Below the pieces are notes generated by a model. It did not search any database, was not told the origin of the DNA, and saw only the letters and a list, made by a program, of their open reading frames with translations. Both the position numbers and the translations under genes were made by a program. A DNA stretch of 64,000 nt from Sulfurovum zhangzhouensis. Lineage in GTDB: Bacteria > Campylobacterota > Campylobacteria > Campylobacterales > Sulfurovaceae. Location of the stretch: NCBI RefSeq assembly GCF_030347965.1, contig NZ_JAQIBD010000002.1:434001-498000 (forward strand). The letters run 5' to 3'. Of the stretch, positions 54,112 to 63,467 are shown piece after piece (position 1 is the stretch's first letter; each line of letters starts with the position of its first letter).

Positions 54112-54978
54112 ATGTTTAACCTTTTCAAAAAAGTATTGGGCAAAACCAATGAAGCGATCAAAGAAGTCGCACCTAACAAGAAAAAAGAGATCAGCAAAGA
54201 TGAGTTTGAAGATATACTTTTAGAAGCAGATGTCAACTATGAACTGGTGGAACGTTTGCTTGAAGATCTACCTGAAAATATCAATCGAGTACAGGCTTTT
54301 AACTCGCTTATCTCTGTCTTTCAATATAAAGCAGACTGGAAAGAGAGTGATGCCAAACCGTTTGTAGAAATGATCATCGGAGTAAACGGTGCAGGGAAAA
54401 CCACGACCATCTCTAAACTGGCATATCGTTATCAAGACCATGGCAAAAGTGTCATTCTTGGTGCTGGAGATACATTTCGTGCTGCTGCAATAGAACAGCT
54501 TAGCAGATGGGCAGCTAAACTTGGTGTGCCGATAGTAGCAACTCAGCAGGGGCATGATCCTTCCGCTGTCGTATATGACACGATCGAATCAGCAAAGGCA
54601 AAGGGCATTGATCATGTGATCATAGACACGGCAGGACGTTTGCATACACAGACAAACCTTAGCGAAGAGCTCAAGAAGATGATACGTGTTGCAGGGAAAG
54701 CAATGGACGGTGCACCTCATAGAAAAATGCTTGTACTTGACGGTACACAGGGGAATTCCTCGATCAATCAGGCAAAAGCATTTAATGAAATGATAGGAAT
54801 TGACGGGATCATCATCACAAAATTAGACGGAACTGCAAAAGGCGGTTCGGTGCTGAGTATCGCAGATGAACTTAAAATGCCTATCTGGTACATCGGTACA
54901 GGTGAGCAACCCTCCGATATGATCCGCTTTAAAGCCAATGAGTATGTCAATACCATACTTGATGAGATCTTTATCTAG
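54112..54978 (+). CDS. ftsY: Signal recognition particle receptor FtsY
   Basis: The 288-residue SRP GTPase receives ribosome-SRP complexes at the membrane. GVNGAGKTTTISKLAYR (P loop), GAGDTFRAAAIEQL, DTAGRLHTQTNL and TKLDGTAKGG are diagnostic. The N-terminal acidic A domain is very short, common in this phylum. It follows the TlpA-like gene by 14 bases and converges with plsC. Confidence 0.97.
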   Translation: MFNLFKKVLGKTNEAIKEVAPNKKKEISKDEFEDILLEADVNYELVERLLEDLPENINRVQAFNSLISVFQYKADWKESDAKPFVEMIIGVNGAGKTTTISKLAYRYQDHGKSVILGAGDTFRAAAIEQLSRWAAKLGVPIVATQQGHDPSAVVYDTIESAKAKGIDHVIIDTAGRLHTQTNLSEELKKMIRVAGKAMDGAPHRKMLVLDGTQGNSSINQAKAFNEMIGIDGIIITKLDGTAKGGSVLSIADELKMPIWYIGTGEQPSDMIRFKANEYVNTILDEIFI

Positions 54979-54981
54979 TCC

Positions 54982-55019
54982 CTACTCTATATAAGCCTAA
55001 ACTCTTCTTTATAGAGTAG
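54982..55019. terminator. Hairpin between convergent ftsY and plsC
   Basis: CTACTCTATA (54982-54991) and TATAGAGTAG (55010-55019) form a perfect 10-bp stem with an 18-base loop. It overlaps the 3' end of plsC and begins just after the ftsY stop, so it may end both transcripts. Confidence 0.5.
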
Positions 55020-55667
55020 TTCAAGATCACCTTTGGTTCGGTAAGAGATCTCTTTACCGATCACTATGTTAATCTCTTGCTCTTTGATACCTTCTCTCAT
55101 CGATTTTCTTAAAATCTCATCAGCATTTTGTTCGATATAGACCGGTAATATCGGTAATCTGTTCTTCATAGCAATGATACGAGAACCCTCTTTGAACGTT
55201 GATACAGGTTCATTGGTTTTATTACGTGTTCCTTCAGGAAAGATATAAATGGAATGCCCCTCCTGCACACCTTTTTTGACTTCGCTAAAAAATCCGCTCA
55301 TTTGTGTTTTTTCACGATCAATAAGTATCGCACCTGCATTTCGAACGAACAGACCGAAAAAGAGTGAATTATAAAGCTCTTTCTTAGAAACCCAAAGTCC
55401 AAAAAGATTAGTCTCTTTGAGGGCCAGTTCAATAATTAAAGGATCAATTACACTTCTATGATTAGAAACAAGCAGATATTGTCCGTCATTGGGTAGGTTT
55501 TCAGGATGTTTTACTTTTACTTTGATCCCCAATGCATCCAGCTGTGCCTGCGAATAAGCAATTCTGAGTCTTTTTTTCTTTTTTGGATCCTTTGTAAGTT
55601 TTAACCTCAAACCATAGCTATTGGTCAAATACATTCCATAAAGTATGTGTAAAAGTGCTCTTATCAT
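54987..55667 (-). CDS. plsC: Lysophospholipid acyltransferase (PlsC family)
   Basis: The 226-residue membrane protein has the acyltransferase motifs SNHRSVIDPLII (catalytic HxxxxD variant NHRSVID), GAILIDRE and IFPEGTRNK. It most likely makes phosphatidic acid from lysophosphatidic acid. The gene is monocistronic and converges with ftsY. Confidence 0.88.
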   Translation of the reverse strand: MIRALLHILYGMYLTNSYGLRLKLTKDPKKKKRLRIAYSQAQLDALGIKVKVKHPENLPNDGQYLLVSNHRSVIDPLIIELALKETNLFGLWVSKKELYNSLFFGLFVRNAGAILIDREKTQMSGFFSEVKKGVQEGHSIYIFPEGTRNKTNEPVSTFKEGSRIIAMKNRLPILPVYIEQNADEILRKSMREGIKEQEINIVIGKEISYRTKGDLELLYKEEFRLI

Positions 55668-55812
55668 AAACTGCGCTACCTCTTTTATTTTGTAAATGCA
55701 ATTATAGCAAAAGACCTTATAGCAGCTGATTTAAATATGACAATATGACATATTTTTATCTCAACTCTTGTTATTTATTCTATAATTCATCTAGTTAACC
55801 CAAGGATAAGAT

Positions 55813-57159
55813 ATGGCAAAGAAAAAAACACTATTTGAGTGCCAAGCATGCGGATTTCAATCTCCAAGATGGATGGGGAAATGTACCTCATGCGGTGAGT
55901 GGGAAAGTATGATCGAACTCTCTACTGAACAGATCAAGTTTTTAAAAGAGACCTCTTCTGTGGCATTCACTTCAAAAAACAGAGCACAACCAATCACCGA
56001 TATCCAGGAAGATAATATCGCTAGATCTACTTCAGGCAGCAAAGAACTTGATCTTGTTTTGGGCGGGGGTATTGTTCCCGGCTCTTTGACACTTATTGGT
56101 GGAAGTCCGGGTATAGGGAAATCTACACTGTTACTAAAAATTGCAGGGAACCTGGCAAGCCAAGGGACAAAAGTACTTTATGTCTCGGGAGAAGAGTCTG
56201 CAGGACAGATCAAACTGCGTGCCAACAGACTGGGAGCAAACCATGATAATCTCTATCTACTCGCCGAGATCAATTTAAACGCAGTACTTGCAGAGATAAA
56301 TAATGAAAACTATGGATTTATTGTCATAGACTCGATTCAGACACTTTACTCAGATGAGACCTCTTCAGCACCGGGCTCAGTGACACAGGTACGTACGATC
56401 ACTTTTGAGCTGATGCGTATTGCTAAAAGCCTGCACATCCCTATCTTTATCATTGGGCACATTACCAAGGATGGATCGATTGCCGGACCAAGAGTACTTG
56501 AGCATATGGTTGATACGGTGTTATACTTTGAAGGTGATAGCAATTCCGAGCTGAGACTTTTACGCGGCTTTAAAAACCGTTTTGGTTCTACCAACGAGGT
56601 AGGTATCTTTGAAATGAACCGTGAAGGGCTGAATGATGCCAAAAGTATGGCAGGTAAGTTTTTCAATAAAGATAAACTTCAATCAGGTTCGGCTCTTACG
56701 GTAATCATGGAAGGAAGTCGGCCGATCATTGTTGAAATACAGGCTCTAGTATCCGAAGCTTATGGACATCCCAAAAGAAGCTCCACCGGATTTGACAATA
56801 ACCGTTTGGGAATGCTTCTGGCCCTACTGGAAAAGAAACTTGATCTTCCGCTGGGTACCTATGATGTCTTCATCAATGTTTCCGGGGGAATTAAAGTACA
56901 AGAGCCCTCTGCAGACCTTGCTATCATTGCTGCGATTCTAAGCAGCTATAGAGAGAGGGAGCTAAGTGCGGAAACACTCTTTTTAGGAGAAGTCAGCCTT
57001 ACTGGAGAGATACGGGAGATCCCGGGCCTTTCTAATCGTCTCAAAGAGATAGAGACACAAGGGTTTACCAAAGCAGTGATCCCTAATAAACCGCTAGAAC
57101 CTTCTAAAGTAAAGTGCTTTGTTGCAAGTGAGGTTTCTAAAGTTGTTGAGTGGATGTAA
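55813..57159 (+). CDS. radA: DNA repair protein RadA
   Basis: The 448-residue protein processes recombination branches. An N-terminal zinc finger (FECQACGFQSPRWMGKCTSCGEWE), Walker A GGSPGIGKSTLLLK, the RadA-specific LRGFKNRFGSTNEVGIFEM and a Lon-like C-terminal domain (GVKVQEPSADLAI-type GGIKVQEPSADLAII) define it. An AAGGAT site precedes the ATG. Position after ftsY resembles C. jejuni. Confidence 0.97.
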   Translation: MAKKKTLFECQACGFQSPRWMGKCTSCGEWESMIELSTEQIKFLKETSSVAFTSKNRAQPITDIQEDNIARSTSGSKELDLVLGGGIVPGSLTLIGGSPGIGKSTLLLKIAGNLASQGTKVLYVSGEESAGQIKLRANRLGANHDNLYLLAEINLNAVLAEINNENYGFIVIDSIQTLYSDETSSAPGSVTQVRTITFELMRIAKSLHIPIFIIGHITKDGSIAGPRVLEHMVDTVLYFEGDSNSELRLLRGFKNRFGSTNEVGIFEMNREGLNDAKSMAGKFFNKDKLQSGSALTVIMEGSRPIIVEIQALVSEAYGHPKRSSTGFDNNRLGMLLALLEKKLDLPLGTYDVFINVSGGIKVQEPSADLAIIAAILSSYRERELSAETLFLGEVSLTGEIREIPGLSNRLKEIETQGFTKAVIPNKPLEPSKVKCFVASEVSKVVEWM

Positions 57160-57202
57160 AATATCTTATGTAAAAAGAAACCTAAGTATTACCAGATACT
57201 GA

Positions 57203-57208
57203 TATAAT
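57203..57208 (+). promoter_or_regulatory. -10 box giving a possibly leaderless acpS transcript
   Basis: TATAAT is followed by ATCTTT and then the acpS ATG at 57215. Transcription would begin at or next to the start codon. There is no Shine-Dalgarno sequence before it. Confidence 0.45.
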
Positions 57209-57214
57209 ATCTTT

Positions 57215-57565
57215 ATGAAGATAGGCACAGACATTATACAAATAGAGCGCGTAAGAAAGATGGTTGAGAAGTATGGTATCAAATTTCAAGAGCGCTTTTT
57301 AACTGACTCAGAGATCGATGAATCCAGAAAAGTTGAGTCTATTGCAGGACTCTGGGCAGCCAAAGAGGCAATTGCCAAAGCGTTAGGGTGTGGAATAGGT
57401 GCAGAGCTTGCATTTCATGATATTATCATTTATAAAGATCAAAAAGGTGCACCTCATTTTAAACTCTCACCACAAGCCCAGGCAAGACACCAGATAAAAA
57501 ATTCATCACTCTCAATCAGTCATGATGGCGGCTTTGCTATCTCAATTGTAGTTATAGAGGTATAA
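57215..57565 (+). CDS. acpS: Holo-[acyl-carrier-protein] synthase
   Basis: The 116-residue enzyme attaches 4'-phosphopantetheine to ACP. KIGTDIIQIERV at the start and GLWAAKEAIAKALGCG in the middle are the magnesium and CoA-binding motifs, and SISHDGGFAISIVV is the family end. No ribosome site precedes the ATG, while a TATAAT lies seven bases upstream. A small lipoprotein gene follows after 25 bases. Confidence 0.94.
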   Translation: MKIGTDIIQIERVRKMVEKYGIKFQERFLTDSEIDESRKVESIAGLWAAKEAIAKALGCGIGAELAFHDIIIYKDQKGAPHFKLSPQAQARHQIKNSSLSISHDGGFAISIVVIEV

Positions 57566-57590
57566 TCGAACAAATACATAGGAGAATAAG

Positions 57591-57986
57591 ATGAAAGCAA
57601 TAATTGTCATACTCTTGACACTTCTTATCACAGGATGCAGCTCTAACCAATCTGAAACAGTATCTCCCGAAGAGACAAAAACTCCTCAGACCCAAACAAT
57701 CCCCAAATACACTGCTGCTGCCCCACCCAAAAAAACTTTCACACCCAAATTAGTACAAGCAGAAAACTACACCTCTGAGTATATGTATCCTGCAAACAAA
57801 GTACAACCTGCTATGATCAATGAAGAAAAACAGGTTGAACAAAGTACTGAAATGGGAGACATGACTAAAGAAGAGTGTATCGGTATGATCGGTCAGGAAA
57901 AGTTTGAGCACTATACTGAGATGTTCTCAGGCGAAGAAGCGGCTATAAAGCGATGTACAATACTTAAAGCAATGCGAAATCACTAA
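57591..57986 (+). CDS. Small hypothetical lipoprotein
   Basis: The 131-residue protein has a lipoprotein signal (LLITGCSSNQ, lipid Cys 16), a long Pro/Thr/Gln-rich disordered stretch (about 25-70) and a short folded C-terminal part with TKEECIGMIGQEKFEHY and a second Cys near the end (KRCTILKAM). AGGAGA precedes the ATG. Function is unknown. The stop lies inside a palindrome. Confidence 0.75.
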   Translation: MKAIIVILLTLLITGCSSNQSETVSPEETKTPQTQTIPKYTAAAPPKKTFTPKLVQAENYTSEYMYPANKVQPAMINEEKQVEQSTEMGDMTKEECIGMIGQEKFEHYTEMFSGEEAAIKRCTILKAMRNH

Positions 57987-57998
57987 GTGATCTCGCAT
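57972..57998. terminator. Palindromic terminator between convergent genes
   Basis: ATGCGAAATCACT (57972-57984) pairs with AGTGATCTCGCAT (57986-57998) at 12 of 13 positions around one base, over the stop codon of the small lipoprotein. On the plus strand TTTAAATCCTACTTTTT follows. It may serve both this gene and the convergent methyltransferase gene. Confidence 0.5.
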
Positions 57999-58008
57999 CG
58001 TTTAAATC

Positions 58009-58995
58009 CTACTTTTTAAAATGTACCATCTTAAAACGGTCACCCATCATGGTTGGGGCAATCAATGTTTTGATCTTATCAGCTTCTCTGGTATAAACTG
58101 CCTTGTCTGCCTGCTTGGAGAACATCTCTAAAATATCTATGAGTCCAAACCGGATCAAAGCCCTGGCCTGGGTCTCATATGACACTTCTGTAAAGCCTGC
58201 AGCCTCAAAAGCTTCTATTACATGTCCGAAGTTCACATCATAGGTAATATCATCTTTTTGGTAAGACTCGGTAAGCTCTAATTCTTCATCAAAAAGCGGG
58301 AAGGTTTCATGCTTTCTGTAAACTCTGATAGAAAAATCATTACGTACATACTTCTCCCCATAATCAAAACTGACAAAATCACACTTTTGTATACCTTCTG
58401 CCATCGCTTCGGCAAATGCTTCATATCCTACAGCGATCTCACCTTGTTTTTGATGATGTTTTTGGGCCCATTGCAGTACCTCTTTAGGTGCTTCTTCCCA
58501 ACTGATTGTATGATGATCAACTACAGCTAGATTTTCATCTTTTAAAAGTTCACAAGGAAACGCATCAAAGATCTCATTTGCCACAACAAAGGCATACTCG
58601 ACGTTCACCTCATTGATATCATTAAAGTGGGTGACCTTGATATCATTGCCAAAACGCTCTTGAATATACTCTAACTGTGCCTTTTGTACTTCAGGCTGCC
58701 GCTCTACGATACCAAATTTCAGTGTTTCTACCAAAGTTGGATCACAGGTATAGAGCCATTGGATCATATCGCAAAGTAGATACCCCTGATGCGCACCAAC
58801 CTCGATTAGCCATCCGTTACGGTCTGCCTGATCTTCACTCAAAAGTGTGTAAAAGTGATTGGCTATACTGGCACCAAAGAATCTGCTGGTACTCACAGCC
58901 GTATAAAAGTCTCCGCTTTTCCCTATTGCTTTGAATTTTTTATAATAGCCCTCATCCCCATAGAGCCACTCATTCATATAGGTACTGAAGTACAT
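58009..58995 (-). CDS. MidA/NDUFAF7-type SAM-dependent methyltransferase
   Basis: The 328-residue protein matches the DUF185/MidA family. GDFYTAVSTSRFFGASIANHF near the start, IEVGAHQGYLLCDMIQWL (SAM site), VVANEIFDAFPCELL and FVSFDYGEKYV are family features. The mitochondrial relative NDUFAF7 methylates an arginine in complex I. A probable nuoG begins 4.5 kb away in this window, but a link is inference. It overlaps the TolC gene by one base. Confidence 0.83.
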   Translation of the reverse strand: MYFSTYMNEWLYGDEGYYKKFKAIGKSGDFYTAVSTSRFFGASIANHFYTLLSEDQADRNGWLIEVGAHQGYLLCDMIQWLYTCDPTLVETLKFGIVERQPEVQKAQLEYIQERFGNDIKVTHFNDINEVNVEYAFVVANEIFDAFPCELLKDENLAVVDHHTISWEEAPKEVLQWAQKHHQKQGEIAVGYEAFAEAMAEGIQKCDFVSFDYGEKYVRNDFSIRVYRKHETFPLFDEELELTESYQKDDITYDVNFGHVIEAFEAAGFTEVSYETQARALIRFGLIDILEMFSKQADKAVYTREADKIKTLIAPTMMGDRFKMVHFKK

Positions 58996-60188
58996 TATTT
59001 AGCCATCCGAGCATAGAGTTTCAGCAACTCAATCTGTTTATCAATGGTATAGATCTGTTGGTCAAGTTTACGAATTTGAAGTGTATTTTGCATCACATCA
59101 GCATCTAGAGTCGTCTTCTCGCCGGCCTTTGCCAAGTTACTGGTTATCTTATAAAGGTTCTGATAGAGTTTCTCATCTTTGCGTGCCAATGCGATCTTTC
59201 TATCCAAGATATCAAGATTGTTGACGATCCAATCATACTCCTGATTGACTGTATCTTCACGATCCAGCGCCTCAACCTCAGCTTGAAGTTTTGCTACTTT
59301 ACTCGCTTCAATATCATCAAATGCATTGATATCCAATGGCATACTCACAGAAAAGCCGTAGTTATAATACTGCTCTTCAAAACTGCTAAAGACAGGGTTA
59401 GCATATGTTGCATCGATATAGGTCCCCTGCAAAGAAACGGTTGGAAGGTATTTTGCCCATGTCACTTTTTGGTTATGACTCTTCTCAAGTGCTCTTTGTC
59501 TATCTCTATAGAGTTCCAGGTTTGTATTTTTATAGGTTTCTTTGTTAACAAGCTTTAAAGTAGGTAACTTTAGGCTCTGAGGGTCTTTGTCACTTAGAAG
59601 AGCAAACTGCTGTTGATAAGAGAGCAGTCCAAGTTCCAACTCCAACAACGTGGTCTCATCCTGACTTCTTTGAATTATCGCCTGATCCAAAAAGCTGCTG
59701 TCAAGCAACCCTGCATTATAGCTGTCACGCTTTTGACGAATATCGATCTGATCATTTTTGATCTGATATTTCATCTTTTTTTGTTGAAGCTTATTTTTGT
59801 GGATATTAAAAAGTGTCGTCACAGCATCTGCGATCATCGTCCTTCTTTGAAGCTCTATCTCTGCGGTGTTTGCTTCACGCAATGCCTGAGAGTATTTGAT
59901 CGCGTAGTAGATACCGCCTGAGCGGAAAATAGGCTGATCAATACTTACTGTAAAATTCGAACTGTCTCTAGTATCACCAAACTGTGTTGAGTAGCTTTTA
60001 CTGTAACGCACATTGATTGGATTGATCCAGCTTTTGGAAAGTTGATCACTCTCTAATTCATTGGTCTTCATCTGATAATCAAAGATCATCGATTTCTTGG
60101 TAGAGAGGATATCTCCCAACTCATCTGCATAAGAGAGCATCGATACTCCCACAGCCAGTAACAGTGTTCTCATTATGCTTGTTTTCAT
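58995..60188 (-). CDS. TolC-family outer-membrane channel protein
   Basis: The 397-residue exported protein (signal MRTLLLAVGVSMLSYADE) is built of long coiled-coil helices with QRRTMIADAVTTLFNIHKNKL, VSLQGTYIDA and a KAGEKTTLDADVMQNTLQIRK-like segment (split: KAGEKTTLDADVM). That is the TolC/OEP pattern, shorter than E. coli TolC. It has no adaptor or pump gene beside it and sits between a methyltransferase and argD, each overlapping by a base. Confidence 0.85.
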   Translation of the reverse strand: MKTSIMRTLLLAVGVSMLSYADELGDILSTKKSMIFDYQMKTNELESDQLSKSWINPINVRYSKSYSTQFGDTRDSSNFTVSIDQPIFRSGGIYYAIKYSQALREANTAEIELQRRTMIADAVTTLFNIHKNKLQQKKMKYQIKNDQIDIRQKRDSYNAGLLDSSFLDQAIIQRSQDETTLLELELGLLSYQQQFALLSDKDPQSLKLPTLKLVNKETYKNTNLELYRDRQRALEKSHNQKVTWAKYLPTVSLQGTYIDATYANPVFSSFEEQYYNYGFSVSMPLDINAFDDIEASKVAKLQAEVEALDREDTVNQEYDWIVNNLDILDRKIALARKDEKLYQNLYKITSNLAKAGEKTTLDADVMQNTLQIRKLDQQIYTIDKQIELLKLYARMAK

Positions 60189-61378
60189 TACGCTTCTACC
60201 TTCCCAAGTGCAGATTCCAAACGTTTGAATCCTTCATCCATCTCTTCTTTTGTAATCGTAATACTAGGAAGGAAACGAACTGTATTACGCCCTGCTTTCA
60301 AGATCACCAATCCCTCTTTCATTGCACCTTTAATGACTGCTACCTGAATATCAGCAGATTTCGCACGTAGTCCTCTCATCAGACCGATACCTACCTCTTT
60401 TTCAAAAAGGTTAGGATGACGCTTGGCAATATCTTGAAGCTTCTCTTCAAAGTAAAGCAAAGCCTCACCTACAGCACCACTCTCGTAATACTCTGAAAGG
60501 ATCTCTAGTACAGCAAGTCCTGCAGCCGTACTTAGATAGTTTCCTCCAAAAGTACTTCCGTGATCACCTGCGACCAAAACATCTTTGTGCTTAGTCATCA
60601 CTGCACCAATCGGTACGCCTCCGCCAAGCCCTTTTGCAAGCGTGATGATATCAGGTTCAATCCCGTAAAGGTTGGATGCAAGAAACTCACCGGTACGGTA
60701 AACCCCTGTCTGTACTTCATCTACAATAAGTAAGATTCCTTTCTCTTTGAGGTGTGCAGCAAGTTTTTGGATCTCCTCTTTTTCAAATGGCTGAACACCG
60801 CCTTCTCCCTGGACCAGTTCGATAAGTACAGCTACAGTCTCGTCATCGATCGCTTTATAGACATCATCGATACTCTTCTCATAACTGAAACCTTCCGGAT
60901 ACGGTGAGAAGTTTGGTGTATGAAAACTCTCCTGACCTGTTGCCTTCACTGTAGTGATCGTACGGCCGTGAAATGAGTGTTCAAGCGTGATCACTTTGTA
61001 ACGTTTATTTTCAAACTTTGTTCCACCATATTTACGAGCGAGTTTGATCGCTCCTTCGTTCGCTTCTGCCCCCGAATTGGCAAAGAATACTCCCATATCG
61101 TATCCACTAAGCTCTACCATCTTCTGTGCCAGTTTTGCCTGAGGTTCTATCACTTGAAGGTTTGAGATATGGATGATATTCTTTGCCTGATTACAGATAG
61201 CTTCAACTAATTTCGGATGGTTATGACCTACAGAGTTTACTGCGATACCTGAAGCAAAGTCTATATAATCTTTTCCATTCTCATCATAGAGTGTTGCACC
61301 CTGTCCTTTGACAAAGTTTGTATAGTCACGTGAATAAGTTTGAAGCACATACTTTTTGTCTAATTCTTCTAATGTCAT
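60188..61378 (-). CDS. argD: Acetylornithine aminotransferase
   Basis: The 396-residue PLP enzyme works in arginine synthesis. DFASGIAVNSVGHNHPKL, EANEGAIKLARKYGG, HSFHGRTI, LIVDEVQTGVYRTGEFLAS and the PLP lysine in TLAKGLGGGVPIGA are typical. The TolC gene follows with a one-base overlap. argB is elsewhere in the window, so the pathway genes are scattered. Confidence 0.94.
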   Translation of the reverse strand: MTLEELDKKYVLQTYSRDYTNFVKGQGATLYDENGKDYIDFASGIAVNSVGHNHPKLVEAICNQAKNIIHISNLQVIEPQAKLAQKMVELSGYDMGVFFANSGAEANEGAIKLARKYGGTKFENKRYKVITLEHSFHGRTITTVKATGQESFHTPNFSPYPEGFSYEKSIDDVYKAIDDETVAVLIELVQGEGGVQPFEKEEIQKLAAHLKEKGILLIVDEVQTGVYRTGEFLASNLYGIEPDIITLAKGLGGGVPIGAVMTKHKDVLVAGDHGSTFGGNYLSTAAGLAVLEILSEYYESGAVGEALLYFEEKLQDIAKRHPNLFEKEVGIGLMRGLRAKSADIQVAVIKGAMKEGLVILKAGRNTVRFLPSITITKEEMDEGFKRLESALGKVEA

Positions 61379-61570
61379 TTCCAGTTTTTCCGTTTGATAT
61401 TTTAATTTCTCATATTATAGCAAAGTTTGCTTCTCTCTTTATGCTTCAGGGCAACGCTTTAATATCTCAAAAAGATTAATCATTTATTGACATTTATCGA
61501 TATTTATCAATAAAAATCTCCCCGAATGTATGATATGATGCTAGAGAAATTTATAGCAAAAGGCTGATAC

Positions 61571-63415
61571 GTGAAACTTCTGTGGTCTTTTTTGATCTTG
61601 ACTATTACGCTCTGGTGTATTCCTGTCGATACAAAGCTTTATGAGGGTGAAAATACTCTAATATACTATGATCAGCTCTCACAGAAACTCTTCAATATTA
61701 CACCGATGGATGATGAAGAGACCGAACGACTCCAAAATGAAAAAGTGCTGCTTGGAAAGCTCAAGTTATTGATCATAAATGAGCCGCAGGTTCAGACTTT
61801 TGATGCTTCACTGCTTGAAAAAGAAACCGTAAGTGAAACTGAATTTCTGAAACTATTTGAAATGCTTTCATCAGCAGTGGAACAGAAGAAGAAGCTAGAA
61901 GAGATACAGGTATTTACCCAGGAGAGGCTCGGATATCTTAAAAAATCCATTGAGTCTGTCACAGACCCCCAGTATAAAAACCTCCAGCTTTACCAGCTTC
62001 AGTTTGCATACTATAAGCTCAAACACCGCCATGACGAACTGACTGTAAAAAGCCTGACTCCATTTATAGAAGAGGGAGAGAATACCCTCTCGTTACTGAT
62101 AACAAAAGTCAAGTTTGACATCAAAAAGATACAGAGTAATGTTGACAAAGTTGCAAAGGAGCTTGAAAACATCAACAAAAAGCTGATCGCTGCAAACCTT
62201 ACCAAGGAACGTGAACTTCTATCCCAGGAACACATCTCTAAAAAACTTTCAGAAAAGATTGAAAAACTGACCAAAGAGAAGGATCACGTCCTACTGAAGC
62301 TTGCGGACAAAGAATTTCTTACCGGGTTCTACTATTTTCAAACAAAAGTATTCAAATCAGTCCTACAATCACAAAAAAAGATACACAGTATTCTCTCACA
62401 GCTCTCGTATCAAGATACACTACTGGATGCAAAGCTGGAAGAGTTTGAGAGACTGAGCAAAGAGAGCAAAGAGGCGATTAACTATAACGTCCTGTCACTC
62501 AGGGAGAATCTACTCTCAAGCTATGAGAAATTCTACGAATCTTTCCAAAAACCTTTTGTTGTGCTAGATGAAACACCGATCAGTTTTCTGAGTATTCTCA
62601 AACTGCTTGGGATTCTACTGATAGGATTTATCATTGCCAGAATCTACTTCCGTCTCTTTATCATGCTCCATAAAAAGCGTAAAGAGACCAAAGCTGTCTC
62701 CATCAAGATCATTGCAAATCTCGGAGTAACATTGATCCTTTTTGCCGCTTTTGTTATTGCATTGGGAAGCATAGGTCTAAGTATCACACATCTCGCTGTC
62801 ATTGCAGGTGCACTCTCTATCGGTTTGGGCTTTGCACTCAGAAGCATCGTCTCCAGCATGATTTCAGGAATGGTATTATTGAGTGAAAAATACATCAAAA
62901 CAGGAGATTATATCACTATCAAAGGAGACCTTACAGGTAAAGTGATGGATATAGGCTACAGAGCGACTCACCTTCGTACAATCGACAATATTGATATCGT
63001 TATTCCAAACAGCGAGCTCATTGACAGCCAAGTGATTAACCTGACGATGGAGGACAGGATACGAAGAATCTACGTCCCTTTCAAAGTACCTTATGGAAGC
63101 GATATCAAAAAGATTAGTTCACTCATCACCACAGCCGTCATGGAGAGTAAGATCAAACTGATCCGCGATATCCCTCGCAAAAAACCCAATGTATGGATGC
63201 AAACAGTCGGCGAAAGCTTTATTGAACTGGAACTACTGGTATGGATCGAAGGGATCAGACCCTCAACCCGTTCCAACCTGCTCATCCTAATCTATGAGAC
63301 GTTACAGGCTAACGGTATTAATATGCCACTGCCACAGCTGGATGTACATTTGGGAGTACGAAAACCCTCCCAAAGACCGAAAATAGGGAATATGGCATAC
63401 CATGTCAAATCGTAG
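61571..63415 (+). CDS. MscS-family mechanosensitive channel with long coiled-coil N-terminus
   Basis: The 614-residue protein has a signal sequence, a long periplasmic helical/coiled-coil domain (about 50-330), membrane helices from about 335 to 440, and the MscS core: GAGALSIGLGFALRSIVSS-type pore helix (LSIGLGFALRSIVSSMISGM), GDYITIKG beta domain and PNSELIDSQVINLT. It belongs to the large MscK/YbdG-like branch rather than to 286-residue MscS. Start is GTG. It protects against osmotic down-shock. Confidence 0.85.
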   Translation: MKLLWSFLILTITLWCIPVDTKLYEGENTLIYYDQLSQKLFNITPMDDEETERLQNEKVLLGKLKLLIINEPQVQTFDASLLEKETVSETEFLKLFEMLSSAVEQKKKLEEIQVFTQERLGYLKKSIESVTDPQYKNLQLYQLQFAYYKLKHRHDELTVKSLTPFIEEGENTLSLLITKVKFDIKKIQSNVDKVAKELENINKKLIAANLTKERELLSQEHISKKLSEKIEKLTKEKDHVLLKLADKEFLTGFYYFQTKVFKSVLQSQKKIHSILSQLSYQDTLLDAKLEEFERLSKESKEAINYNVLSLRENLLSSYEKFYESFQKPFVVLDETPISFLSILKLLGILLIGFIIARIYFRLFIMLHKKRKETKAVSIKIIANLGVTLILFAAFVIALGSIGLSITHLAVIAGALSIGLGFALRSIVSSMISGMVLLSEKYIKTGDYITIKGDLTGKVMDIGYRATHLRTIDNIDIVIPNSELIDSQVINLTMEDRIRRIYVPFKVPYGSDIKKISSLITTAVMESKIKLIRDIPRKKPNVWMQTVGESFIELELLVWIEGIRPSTRSNLLILIYETLQANGINMPLPQLDVHLGVRKPSQRPKIGNMAYHVKS

Positions 63416-63467
63416 GATGGAATAAAACTATAATCTAATCAGTCTTTAATGAACTGTATTTCTATGA

